Shown one piece after another: positions 11,516-22,811 of a stretch of 64,000 nt of DNA. The stretch is taken from assembly GCF_000002425.4 (NCBI RefSeq), contig NC_037262.1:8823100-8887099 (forward strand). Reading direction: 5' to 3'. Positions within the stretch are counted from its first letter, which is position 1. Each line of letters starts with the position of its first letter. Source of the DNA: Physcomitrium patens. Taxonomy: Eukaryota > Streptophyta > Bryopsida > Funariales > Funariaceae. The position numbers were made by a program, and so were the translations under genes. The notes below the pieces were generated by a model, which was not told the origin of the DNA, searched no databases, and saw only the letters and a list, made by a program, of their open reading frames with translations.

Positions 11516-11757
11516 TCGTATATACAAACCATAAGAATCTCGAGTACTTCATGTCAACACATATCTTGAATCGTCATCAAGCCCATTGGAGCATGTCTTT
11601 ATCTAGATTCAATTTCAAGATCACTTATCGACCTAAAAAACAACAAGGTCTATCGGATGCTCTTTCTAAACATTCTTATCTTGTACCAAAAGAGGGAGAT
11701 GCCTCTTTTGATCAACAAAGATCAATTCTCTTGAAGCTCGAGCATTTTCATCTTTGA
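11516..11757 (+). pseudogene. C-terminal half of RNase H of element 1
   Basis: Continues the split domain with VYTNHKNLEYFMSTHILNR and the MSLSRFNFKITYRP motif, ending with the DALS motif (LSDALSKHSY, about 11655). The canonical YTDHK has become YTNHK. Joined to the integrase by a short linker; the next stop is at 11758. Confidence 0.88.
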
Positions 11758-11772
11758 GCTATAAAATCAAAA

Positions 11773-13219
11773 TTGACTATTGATTCAATATTTGTGAAGC
11801 AAATTCAATCAAACATGTCTTTTGATCCTCTTATTAGGGATATCAAGGATACTTCCTCTAAGTCCCATGATACTTCTAAGTTTGAGTTCAAGAATAATCT
11901 ATTATATTTCGAAAGACACCTATATGTTCCGGAAGGTGAAGTTCAATTACGTGTTCTTTAAGTTCGTCATGACTTTGCAATAGCATGATACTTTGGGTAC
12001 AATAAAACTTTTGAACTAATATCCAAGGATTTTTGGTGGCCGCAAATGTGGAAGGCAGTCAAAGATTTTGTACAAACTTGTGATATTTGCTCAAGATCAA
12101 AAACTCCTTGTCATTGACCTTACGGACTTCTTCAGCTCTTACCTATTCCAGAACAACCATGGTCTTCTGTTTCTATGGATTTCATCACGGATCTTTCAAT
12201 TTCAAGTTCTTATGACTCTATATTCGTGATAGTACATTTTTTTTTACCAAGATGGCACATTTTGTACTATGTACAAAATCTATCACAGGTGAAGAAACAG
12301 CTAAGCTTTTCATTAATAATATCTATCGCTATCATGGATTGCCAAAGGATATTATATCAGATAGGCGGACTCAATTTGTATCAAGATTTTGGAGAATCCT
12401 ATTCAAGATTCTAAAGGTGGATATAAAGCTTTCTTTAGCTTTTCATCCTCAAACTGATGGACAAACAGAACAGATAAATCAAGTTTGGGAGCGATATTTG
12501 AGATGTACGATCAACTATCATCAAGATAATTAGACAACTTTTTTACCATTGGCAGAGTTTACATATAATAATTTAGTACATTTTTCCACTCAAACACCTT
12601 TCTTTGCCAATTATGGTCATCATCCACGTCTTGATACTTTTGACTTTTCAAAAGTTGATAATCATGTGACAAAAGATTTAGCAAATCGCTTGTCAGAGCT
12701 ACATATAACAATAAAGATACAATTAAAGGAATCTAAAGAATGACAAAAGACCAATATAGATGCCTATTGCAAGGAGCAACCACAATATAATATGGGCGAC
12801 AAGATATGATTATTTCATCGTAATATCAAGACTACCTGTCCTTGTGATAAATTCGATTATCGTAGGCTTGGACATTTTCTTATTTGTAAATAAATCAATT
12901 CTGTTGCCTATCAATTATATCTACCAGAGTCTATGAAGATCCACTCTATATTTCACGTATCTCTTCTAGAGTCATGTAAGACAATGAATATCTTGGGAAG
13001 AAGACAAATGCCACCTCCTCTTATAGAAGTGGATAATAACCAAGAGTTTGAAGTGGAAGAAGTCTTAGACTCAAGGTGACACCGAAATAGGTTGGAATAT
13101 CTTGTTCATTGGCGTGGATATGATATTAGTGAATGCACATGGGAGCCATCAAAGAATCTTACAAATGCAGCAAAGAAAGTTGAAGTCTTTCATCAACGAC
13201 ATCCATCAAAATCAAGATG
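11773..13219 (+). pseudogene. integrase with C-terminal chromodomain of element 1
   Basis: Domain order: linker to about 11960; zinc-binding H2C2 region at 11965-12110 with the CDICSRSKTPCH motif; catalytic core with SMDFITDLS (12170-12200, first Asp), IISDRRTQFVSRF (about 12352-12390, second Asp) and HPQTDGQTEQ (12450-12480, Glu). Then comes a GPY/F-like barrel region with FHVSLLES (12950-12970). The chromodomain is at about 13040-13210: EFEVEEVLDSR, then LEYLVHWRGYDISECTWEPS with its aromatic cage residues. It would integrate cDNA and steer it to methylated chromatin. Broken by a frameshift near 12245 and by stops (for example 11987, 12118, 12531, 12741, 12892, 13078). Confidence 0.92.
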
Positions 13220-13310
13220 AAGAATAGCAAACCTTTGCTATAAAAAAAACAAGATTAAAAGAAAATAACATTCTATCTTCTATCTTTCATTGTAGCTTCT
13301 TTGTATTTGT

Positions 13311-13775
13311 AATGAGATAGAGCACCAACAATCAGCAGATTCAACTCAAGAGCTTTCATTTGCGGACTTACTAGATGAGATATTTCGATTATTACAACCT
13401 TCAAGATGACGGAATCAAGATGAAGATCTTCAAGAACGACATGTCTTTCCTCGAATAGATGGCAAGATACAACGTGTATGATATCACGATCTTGGAAGAG
13501 AATCCCAATGTTTAGTGATTTTATTAGAGGTAGGAACTACTCCTGACGGTGTTCCAAATATTTTATTTGAAGGAAGTTATGAAGGCCTTAACAATGATTA
13601 AATAATAGGGTGGTCTTCTTGCCTTGATATGGGATACTATAGATGGTTGAGAGGACCTATCAACCATCTTCAAAGAGAGCAAAGATCGGAGTATGTAGCA
13701 AATATAATTCGCCGCATCTTGGACTTCTTCAACATATGAAGACCACTCCTCGTGGAACTCGTCCCTAAAAGAAGA
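13311..13775 (+). pseudogene. extra reading frame between chromodomain and 3' LTR of element 1, unknown function
   Basis: After the stop ending the chromodomain frame (13218) and about 90 bp of spacer, one frame stays protein-like for about 150 codons up to the polypurine tract, interrupted by only four stops (CGA-to-TGA or CAA-to-TAA type). Readable pieces: STQELSFADLLDEIFRLLQP, CLVILLEVGTTPDGVPNILF, CLDMGYYRWLRGPINHLQRE, YVANIIRRILDFFN. The matching minus-strand segment at about 57380-57560 in element 2 keeps the same amino-acid pattern (ILLEVGMTLDGITNVLFE, LRGPI). Conservation between diverged copies argues that it was a coding frame. I recognise no family; it is not env-like by any visible signal or membrane segment. 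Confidence 0.6.
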
Positions 13776-13780
13776 GATAA
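13767..13780 (+). other. polypurine tract of element 1
   Basis: AAAAGAAGAGATAA directly precedes the 3' LTR start TATCAC. Element 2 has AAAAGGAGGGTAA and element 3 AAAAAAAGAGGTCA at the same place, all on their coding strands. Confidence 0.8.
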
Positions 13781-14317
13781 TATCACAGACATATATATTT
13801 ACCTCAATAGTTACTTATATGATTAAGTAGAAGTAGATAAAATAGAATAATTTTATAAAGTCTTCTAGAAAAGCTTTCTAGAAGCGGTTTTAACTTTAGA
13901 TGTGTTCGTAGGTTAGAAACTTGGCCAAAAAGCTAACCATGTATTAGTAGCTTATGGAACAAGTTACCTCCGTATAGTAGCTTGTGGAACAAGCCAACTA
14001 TGTGGTACATACATAGATAACTTGCCTTGTAAGATAAGACATGTGGCTAGCAAAGTCAACATATGTTGGAGGTCCTATAAGACATCACCACGTGGCTCTT
14101 AGTTAGATAGTATATATGGAAGCAAGAGTGAAGCCTTCTTCACTCTTATCAATGTCTTTTTAGTCTTAGTCTTATTTCAAAACTTTCTAGTCTTCTTGTT
14201 TTTGGCAATAGCCATTCTAGTTAATATTACATCACCTTTTGAGTAACTTTCTAGTTCTGTTCAGTAATAGAAGAGTGTATTGAGGATTCTTTTTCTTTGA
14301 GATTCATGTCCTTGACA
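13781..14317 (+). repeat. 3' LTR of element 1
   Basis: Pairs with 6568-7105 across its full length, ending CATGTCCTTGACA before the TGTCA duplication at 14318-14322. Differences from the 5' LTR are scattered point changes plus a few one- or two-base indels. Confidence 0.93.
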
Positions 14318-14821
14318 TGTCATGTTTTCTAAATGCCTCTGTAAATGCTTTCAAGAAAGCTTCAAAGTTATTCAAGATTAAAAATCAATTTTCATATAAA
14401 TAAAGAAAATAAAATAAGATTTATTCTTTTATCAAAGTACCAATTAAACCAACTTACAATTTTTTTTCAAATAGCACTCAAGTTATAAAAAACTTACCAA
14501 TTAAATTTGATTAATAAATCCTTAATACTTTAAAAGTGTGCCATCAAATTTTTTTGAAAGACTAACCTAAGAATCCTTATGTTGTTGAATAGGTGAAATT
14601 TCTTATTGACATACATGTACCATTGTCTCTTTAGATATAGAAGCTTGAAAAAATAATTACATCATAGGTTGATCTATTCCAAGCCTTCCTTTATTATGAA
14701 ATCTTAAAAATAATTCCTCAATTTCAATAGTTCTATGAACCAAAGCCTACAAAGTATTCATAATAACATCCAACTTAGACTAGAGAGAATCAACTATATT
14801 AACATCTTCACCTCTAGCCAT
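14318..14821 (-). pseudogene. gag start of the interrupted minus-strand gypsy relic
   Basis: Minus-strand translation from ATG at 14821 begins MARGEDVNIVDSL and continues with the heptad-like NTL-ALVHRTIEIEELFLRF, then RLGIDQPMM and FFQASISKETMVHV. This looks like a gypsy gag N-terminus with three in-frame stops at Gln/Trp-like positions. It is cut at 14322 by element 1; the protease of the same strand continues at 6562 and below. Confidence 0.65.
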
Positions 14822-14898
14822 TTTAAAAATAAAAATAAAAAAATAAAAAAAATAAACAATATTAGTTAAAAAGAGGATAGTTTTCAACATCTAAAGCA

Positions 14899-14909
14899 CT
14901 TTGATACCA
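14899..14909 (-). other. primer binding site of the minus-strand gypsy relic
   Basis: On the minus strand this reads TGGTATCAAAG, close to the plant initiator-Met tRNA 3' complement TGGTATCAGAG. It sits between the LTR edge (about 14911) and the gag ATG (14821). Confidence 0.75.
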
Positions 14910-14910
14910 T

Positions 14911-15360
14911 CAAAAAGAGGAGTTATCTATTCTCTATGAAGAAAGATCAAGCTCTAATATTAATAAGAGGGCACTCTTGACAAATTTTCATACATACTTC
15001 TAAGAACCTTCTAGAACCTTCTAAAAATCTTTTAAAAATATTTTTAGAATCTTTTTGAATCTTCTAATATTTAAGAAAATATTCTTAGAATATTCTTATA
15101 ATATTTCTTGTTGGATATCCATAATACTTTCAATAATGATTGTGAGATTGAAAAATCCTCCAATGCATTGTTCAAAGGAAAAACCATGAGGAGAAAAAAA
15201 TAGATCAAGAAGTATATATGTATGTAGAAATATCAACATAATGTTTTGTTTTATAATTTGAAATTGTAGAAGTAAGAACAAGAAGATGATTTTGCAAGAA
15301 CTTCAAATATATAAGCCATAATGTCCCTACATGTCCTACATGGGCTACTTTTTTTTTACA
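14911..15360 (-). repeat. probable 5' LTR of the minus-strand gypsy relic
   Basis: The sequence beyond the primer site is where the 5' LTR must lie on this strand. It has TTCTAGAACCTTCTA repeats (15000-15035) and a TATATAAG-like element at about 15307-15316. The outer boundary is not defined because no second LTR copy is seen in the window. Confidence 0.45.
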
Positions 15361-17517
15361 ATTGTCTATAAAAGATTTACAAATAATTTCATCTTTAATA
15401 ATTTTTTAATAAAAATATTTTATATAAAAGTAAAAAATATATAATATTTAAATAATTTTTATTGGATATTTATTCAAATTACATTGTCAATAAATTAAGT
15501 ATATATTAACTAAGTACAAATAATAAATTTTATCATATTATCTACTTTGCAATAATCTTTTATCACAAAATATCTCTCCAATTTGTGACATACAAAATTT
15601 GTTTAAGATTGAGCTAATAGAATCAAATGAACTGTGATTAAAGTATATTTAGCATATAAAAATGATTAGCTTGTTAAACATGAAGACATGATATAATCTA
15701 ACATGACATAAAAATTTATATAACTCAAAGTTTTTAATATTAGTACATTATATCTCTAAATTAAATAAGTAATAAAATATTTGAGTATCAAAACATATAT
15801 TTTTTGTTGCTTAAAAATACTTCAACTAAAATAATCCAACACAATATAGTTATAAGTTTCTTATAAGAGAAGCATTGTACATACCAAAGGAAAAGAAGTT
15901 CAAGTTTCTTCACATTATTAATTTCTTTTATACAATATCAAATTCAATTTAGTTATAAGTAGCACTAATCAACAAGTCATAATCACTTCATATCCAATAA
16001 TATTACAAATAATATGAAGGATGATCAATAATTACATATTCTTCAATTACAAAAGAAATGTTGGAAAATATGAGTAATTGAATTTTACTCAGAAAATATG
16101 TCAAAGATTCTAATGATATTGCCATTAATTTCAAAAATAAAATATTATTTTAAAATATTCTTTAATGTATTAATTCTAGGTTCTTTACACTATTTATCTA
16201 AAGTATTAATTTTTATATACTTATTTAAAGACTTTAATGTAATAATATGCAAATATACTAATAATATATAAAATAAAATTATTTACGAAAAAGAACATAA
16301 GAACAACAATCTCACTATTACATATATATGATTTTATGCTTATTAATTTAAATATATATAATCTAAAATGAAATTTAAGGTATTTTTGAATTTATATATC
16401 TCTTTTTTTATTGATGGAAGTTATTAGAACAATTATAAGGGCTGCTCTAATAGTAGGTAATTGCCTTCGTAATTTCAAGAGAAGCTTTTTAACCTCATCT
16501 CTTTTGTTCTACAATCCAACAATTATTTGGCAATTAATATCATGTTGTATCATTTAAAGATAGAAAAAAATTTAATACTTGATTTTAAGGTAGTTTATAA
16601 TTTATCAAAATTATTCATAAAAATGATTAAAAAAAGGAAAAAAATTGATACGACTTTAGTCTATAATAAGTAGATGATTCAAAGTTTTATATAATTGTGA
16701 GGATTTACCAACTATATGAACTTTCTACAAAGGAGATTTATATAATAAAATATTTTGAATAAAGAAGCCTTATTTTCAGCTCAAAGAATACATTGAAAAA
16801 GATTATTTGAACTTAATAGAAAACATGATTTAATTTTTAGGAAGCAATATGAAATTGCTTCTAAAATGTATAATTGAATAAGATAGCTTTATCACATTTC
16901 TATATCATACTTCTATACATATTAAATATTGTGTAACTGGTTAATATCATCAAAACTTAAAAATAAAAACCTATGTATATATAATCGATTGACAATGGAT
17001 CTAAGTTAAATCTTAAAAAGTCATGCCTTGGCCTTGATAATTCTTTGCAATTGAGACAATCAATCACAAATTCAAATTTATCATTTTATATTTTGTAAAT
17101 CGACCATTTCTAAGTTATATTTTGTAGAATAGTTAGTCATGGTTCTTACATCAAGTATTTTGAAAAGAACACTTATTTAATAAACATGACACTATTTAAA
17201 TCATGCATCCTTCAAAGCAAGAAAACTTGTTATGTTAAAAATCAATTAGATCCAAGTATAAGAGATACAAAGAAAACTTAATGTAATTAAAATTTAATAC
17301 AAACTTTCCAATAATTTATTGGATTTATATCAAAAATTTATGATTAATAAAAAATTATAATAAGTTAATAAATGAACATATTAATGGAGCTATTATAAAT
17401 CCATGGTTTGAAGAATGTGCTCACCTTCAAGTCTAAATGTAAAATAAAAGTAAATATAATGACTATTGATTTTTTGACTTCTCAGCTTAATGCAAAGTTT
17501 GCTTCTTTTATGCAAGA
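15361..17517. other. AT-rich DNA, no gene seen
   Basis: More than 2 kb of A/T-rich sequence with no long frame, domain or clear repeat. Confidence 0.7.
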
Positions 17518-17521
17518 GATT

Positions 17522-17563
17522 ATGATGAAATCTTTAGAACTTATGATGAAATCTTTAGAACTT
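17522..17563. repeat. 21-bp perfect tandem duplication
   Basis: ATGATGAAATCTTTAGAAC plus TT occurs twice head to tail (17522-17542 and 17543-17563). It lies at the edge of the gypsy pol fragment. Confidence 0.95.
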
Positions 17564-19480
17564 AGTTCAAATGTCTTATTGTGTCCAAAATATCCAACTA
17601 TTAGAAAGTCATGATAAGCTTGAAAAACACGTAATTGTGCTTTATTTTTTAAAATATATAATTGTCTCTCAAAATAGAGGAGATTATCTTCAAACTTAAA
17701 CTTGGAAGTATTATGAGACTTAAAAGAATTATTCTTAATATCTTGAATAAAAAGATCAAAAACATACTTGAATGAATTTGCTCAAGAAAGATTGAATTAA
17801 CAATTAATATTGATTTCATTGCTTAAAGATGAAAATGATGTGGCTTCAAAAAAATTATTCTTTATTGATCAAAAGATTCATTTTTTTCTTTTGGTATGAG
17901 ATAAAAATATCTAAAAAGGATTTATTATGAATCTTGTTATTTTTTAGATTGACAAGTGTTCTTGAAATTAAATCTTAATAAAGACATACTTCAATAGACT
18001 TGAAAATAATTCAAAACACATACTAACATGAAGTACTAAAGATTCTTGTAATCCATACATATGATGAGTGGAATAAAAATATATTTTAGATAATAATTTC
18101 ATTCTTGAAATGAATCCATGATTGCAAGTAGTTCTTTATTTTGGATTTTGTGGTTAATCTTAGCTACTAAAAAATTCTTAGAATGAAAAACAACTTGGTG
18201 TAGTTTGTCATCTACTCTGATTTGTGACAAAATGAAACCTATAGGAAAGTTTGATGCATATGTTTCCATAAAAAATGCTTTGAAAAAATTAATGCAATAC
18301 AAAATTAATCAAAGAATAAATATTTTCTTCAAGGTTTCAAAAGATGCTTCAACTTTTTTGCCTCAATTAAGTTTGTCTTTGCATATCACATGTATAAAAA
18401 GAATTGCAACTTGAAAAAAATTCATAATGAAGATCTTGTAATAATTAACAAATTTTAAAAAATATTATACATCTTTGATTATTTTTGTGATCTTTCAATC
18501 TATGATAGTTTGGACTTTTTTAGGATCCATCATCAAACCATCATTAAAAATAATTTATCTTAAGAAATCAACTTAAGTAGTGTGAAATACATTCTTTTCT
18601 ATCTTGGTATATAATCATGCATCTCTTAGCTTTTTTAATACTCGACAAATATGAATTTCATGCTCTTTTATACTCTTAGAATAGATTAAGTTATCATCTA
18701 AATAACAATTAAAAAAATCATCAAAAAACATAAAAAATATATCATTCATTAAATATTGAAAAGTAATTGGTGCATTTGTAAATCCAAAAAGAATACGCAT
18801 TATATTTGAAATTTCTATACTTCATTCAAAACATAATTTTTTATTTGTCTCTTTATTTGATGTGCACCAAGTTGTATGCTCTTCATAGATCTATTTTTGT
18901 ATAGATTTATTTAATTGAATTGATTAAGAAATCTTAAAATCAGAAGTAAAAAATACCTATTCTTGATGGTAATTTTATTAAATCCTTGATAGTCTATGTA
19001 CCTCTATAGAAATCCATCATTTTTCTTTATAAATAAGTTAAGAGCTTTTGGTAGAGATTTTGAATGGCATATGAAGTTTTTAGCTAAGTTTTCATCAATA
19101 TATTCTTTTAATGCAGCCAACTTATTTTCAATAAGTTGTAGATTGGTCTAAATGGTAGTTGAACTCCTTCTTACAAATCAATTGAATAATCATAAGATCT
19201 ATGCTGTAAAAGGATATTTACATTCTTCTTTTAAAAAATATCCTAGAAATCTTGATATAAGCTAAGAATACCATTTGACATCTTTTCACTTTAAAAAATA
19301 AGCATGGTATATATAACAAAAGATGATCATTTTTTTATGGCATGCATAAAAATTCTTATACCTAAAAAGATTAATATGGTACACTAAAGATTGACATGGC
19401 CAATAATTGCCCACCTAAGATCAAATAATAGCTAGTAAAGCTTTGAACTAACAATGACTTCACAACTTCTGCTCTTCAAT
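17563..19480 (-). mobile_element. Ty3/gypsy pol fragment (element 4), truncated at both ends
   Basis: Minus-strand coding order read from high to low coordinates: linker from protease (about 19190-19300), RT, RNase H, start of integrase. RT shows FGFTNAPITFQYLMNDI and the intact CYLDDNLIYSK signature (about 18660-18800). RNase H shows METYASNFPIGFILSQ and NHKIQNKELLAIMDSFQE (18099-18302). The integrase zinc region ends near 17563 and matches 61700-61800 of element 3. No LTR is visible on either side. Frequent stops and frameshifts; inactive. Confidence 0.85.
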
Positions 19481-20036
19481 CAAATGTATTTCAACTAGCT
19501 AAATGAACATGTAAAAATATGTGCATTATATCTCCAATTATTAATTAAGATAACCACTTAATATAAATAATGAATACTACTTATTCCAAATATATAAGAA
19601 TATTGAATGATTGCATGCAAGCTGAGAATCCTATTTTATGCTACTCATAGCAAACCTTACTCAAATTTTTGAGTTGCTTAGCCTTTGCAATAGAATGTGA
19701 TAGTTGTATAAGAAGGATTAATGGCCATTGTAGTAATTTTCTACCTTAAACCACAACCAAGCCTTTTTGAGTTGTTAATAGACTATCATATCCAAAACCA
19801 ATGCTACAATGCAGCACTTCAATAAGAAAGGGAACAACATCAAGAAAAGCTAATCATTACACAAATCTTCATTGTACTCACAAGCTTGTTCTTCAATTCC
19901 AACCTAGATTAGGAAAGATAAATTGTAGTCTAGCTCATTCAATCTCAGCATGTTGTATTTTGACAACAGTATTCAAGAAGGAAGAATCGCAATGGGCAAA
20001 CAACTAAACAATACTACCACTCGAATTAGCAACAAC
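19481..20036. other. no gene recognised
   Basis: Somewhat less AT-rich. A 68-codon plus frame (19801-20007) has no recognisable domain. The kinase-NB-ARC relic appears to end abruptly at about 20037. Confidence 0.5.
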
Positions 20037-22600
20037 TTCACTATAATGCTATATCCTAAAAAATAACATGTGTCTAAAAAAATTTTCTTCTCTTCAATTC
20101 TTAAGTTATTAAAACCTACTTTTAATATATTCCAAAGCTTATATTTACTATTTTTTTCATCTCTATCAAACTTTCTTTCCTTCTTTAATCTTTGAAAAGC
20201 TTGCTTCTAATATCTCAACCTCTTCTTCTCTTTTAAATATATATCCATAACTTTTAAGCTCAATGGTAGGCCATTGCATGCTTTTACTATCTTTTTGCCA
20301 ACTTCAATAAGTTCATTAAGCAACTTGTCTTTGAATCCACAAGAATGAGTAATAAATGTAGAATAGATATTAATTTGTTTCTATAAGATATTGGTAAAAT
20401 AGACTAATATTCCATAGAATAGTCAGTTCAGGAGGACAGATGATTCATTTAATTATTAAAAGTAATTAATTACAAGATTACGATTAGAATTTGGAAATCA
20501 GGAGCAATTATATAAGAGTTGTAGAAGTTTGTTGGAGTGCTAGACTTTGATAGTCATGAACCGGGGTAAGCTTGGTGCTACCTCTTTGTTTCTTTATTTT
20601 CTTTGTTGTTGAGAAGTAATAGATAGTTTCTGAATACTGAGAAGTGAGTCTGTGGAATAAATCAAAAATTGATTTATGAGTTATTGATTATGTGATTGGA
20701 GTTGAGTGATTGATTTATATGAAGAGTATTGGAAGATTATGATTGTTTTTTATTGAAAGCTATATGTGTTTCGATAGAAAAAGTCTCTGATTATAGAAAT
20801 TATGTGAATTCAGATTGTTAGAGTAAAGTCTATTATTCCTAGTGTTGGATGGAAATTATTGTGTTTTGAGAGGTATTTTGAGAGTGCAGGATTGCATATT
20901 GTTGTTTTCAGTTGATGAAGGAGTATTTTTACAGGGAAAAAGCATTGTAGTATTTCTTAGTATTTTAGTGGTTTTGAATATAGTTAATTGTGTGATCCTA
21001 ACAAGTAAAAGTCATACACTTAGTCTTTTTCTGTGTTCGAATTCTCCTATACAGGTTTATTTTGAAAGAAATTGTAGAATAAGTAAAACGACAACCATAA
21101 TAAACAACCTCCAACTTATTTCTTTATCAAGTTTTTCAATACTAACTTTACAAACTTCAATATCACAATACTCCATAACTTTCTAATCTTGAGTTGTTAC
21201 TATTAATGCACTATCACTTAGACCAAATAAATCACTCATAGCTATAACATCTTCAATTTGAATTTGGTTCTTTACATTGTCAAAGACTATGATGACTATT
21301 TTTTTGTTAAAAATAACTTCAATAATTCTTTTGCTTCCTTTAAATTGTTTGATTTTGTTTCAACTTTCAATTATTCTTAGATGTGGCAAGCCATTTTTTA
21401 TAGTCTTTTTTTAATCTTTTTAATATCTCATCTCTCCTACAATCATCAAATGGATCTCTTGTAGAAAAAATCTTACAACACATTATTACAAATAAAAATA
21501 CATATATATCAAAAGGGTACATTTTTATTATTTTATATTTATTCTTCAATACTTTAAGAGCCATATAAAATAGACTACTATTAATATAATTATTCTTTAT
21601 AGCTTATAAATTACTACCAAATTCAATCTTACATATTCCAAAATCAATCACTTTTATAATAGTATGTTATATAACCTTATTTATTACTTTATTTTTTACA
21701 ATATTTACCAAAATATTATCAAGTTTCAAATTCCATTTTGTAATGTGCATGTCATATAAGTAATACATCCCTTTTACAATTTGATACATGATGTCAATGA
21801 AATATGTGTAAGATACCTCTTCATTTATTTTTAACATATCCTTTAGGCTTATTTACATCAATTCCATCTCCAAATACACATCATCATTCTTCATTTTAGA
21901 TGAAGAACATCCATTATTTTACCTTTAATACTATTTATTACAAAATAATATGATATCAAGTTGAAATAGCTCAAATTAGCTAAGATGCTTGCATTTTTTA
22001 TGAAAGATTTTACACCAATAAATAAGCTTCATTTATAACAATCCTTTGTATATGACTTCTATGAAATTAATACTCCTATATTTGATGATAATTTCAAATC
22101 ATCCAATTTTTCACCTTCTAAATAGTATAAGTCTTTCAATATTTTTTAATAAATTCTTTATCAATCTTTTTTTATGAACATCAAAGTTATTAAATACTTT
22201 ATCTTCAAATATTTTACCAAAGTCCTTTAAAAGTACATTAGTTGATTTTTCATAAAAATACTTAAAGTCTAAAATTAATTCTCTGAATTTTTCTTTATTC
22301 TTCAATTGAATTATTGTTGTTTTATATTATTTCTTTTTTTTACAATTTTCCACCAATAAATAAGCTTTATTCAATATAATCAATAACTTCTCTAATAATT
22401 TTCTATACTTTAATCTGTTATTGCTCCAAGTCATCAAATAGCCATATATCTTTATAACATGTTCAATCTTCTTGTATAAAATTATACATTGGTTTTTATT
22501 CAATATATCTTCTTTCTTCAACAATATCTTTAGTACTATAATATAGGCTTTATATTCTTTCCAATGTAAATGAAGCAATTCTAAGTAATATATCAAGTAG
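20037..22600 (-). pseudogene. protein kinase-NB-ARC (kinase-NLR) immune receptor pseudogene
   Basis: Read from 22600 downward. An N-terminal helical region (22327-22596 and 22111-22305) is followed by a Ser/Thr kinase domain: ASILANLSYFNLISYYF (about 21950-22000), VYLEMELMQ-like hinge, GMYYLYDMHITKWNLKLDN (catalytic loop HRDLKxxN decayed, about 21725-21790), KVIDFGICKIEFGSN (intact DFG, about 21610-21655), then MCCKIFSTRDPFDDCRRDEI (21400-21480). Directly after come NB-ARC motifs: VIIVFDNVKN (kinase-2, about 21275), SALIVTTQD (RNBS-B, about 21205), KACNGLPLSLKVM (GLPL, about 20255-20295), NNLRIEEKKIFLDTC (ARC2, about 20070-20115). The P-loop is absent, so a deletion joins kinase and NB-ARC near 21360. 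No LRRs seen. Stops, frameshifts and a 743-bp insertion (20357-21099) show it is dead. Confidence 0.85.
20357..21099. mobile_element. 743-bp insertion (probable solo LTR) inside the NB-ARC pseudogene
   Basis: The NB-ARC reading frame stops at SWRLF (about 21105) and resumes at ITHSCGFKDKLL (about 20350 downward). The segment between is bounded by the direct repeat ATAAA (AATAAA on the left at 20351-20356, on the right at 21099-21104). Removing it with one repeat copy restores a continuous frame. It starts TGTAGAAT and ends ACCATA, so TG is canonical and CA may have decayed to TA. The insert is GC-richer than its host and has no long domain-bearing frame. A solo LTR or small non-autonomous element fits; the family is unknown. 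Confidence 0.75.
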
Positions 22601-22811
22601 TCACATGCCTACTTCATACAAAATCCTTACTAGAATCTATACTGAAATGTATATAAGATATGGTCAAAAAATAAGAATTTTTCATTACATGAATTGATTA
22701 TAATTAATATTATAATTATAAATGTAATAATTTAAGGTAATATACTAAGTATTCACAACTTTTATAAGAAATTAGCTAACTTAAGTAGGCCTAAGTTGAG
22801 AAGTAGAAGCG
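22601..22811. other. intergenic, nothing recognised
   Basis: AT-rich spacer between the kinase pseudogene and the 44-bp minisatellite. Confidence 0.6.

Larger units (their letters stand above)
6568..14317 (+). mobile_element. Ty3/gypsy chromovirus (element 1), degenerate, about 7.75 kb
   Basis: Two LTRs (6568-7105 and 13781-14317) of 538 and 537 bp flank gag, retropepsin, RT, RNase H, integrase and chromodomain in gypsy order. An extra reading frame lies between the chromodomain and the 3' LTR. The 5-bp target duplication TGTCA is intact at 6563-6567 and 14318-14322. The LTR ends are TATCAC...TTGACA; the usual TG start reads TA in both copies. I see no convincing initiator-Met primer site after the 5' LTR. 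The RNase H region is interrupted by an LTR-like insertion (about 10188-11510). Multiple stops and at least one frameshift make it non-autonomous. The LTRs have diverged by many substitutions, so the insertion is not recent. Confidence 0.93.
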
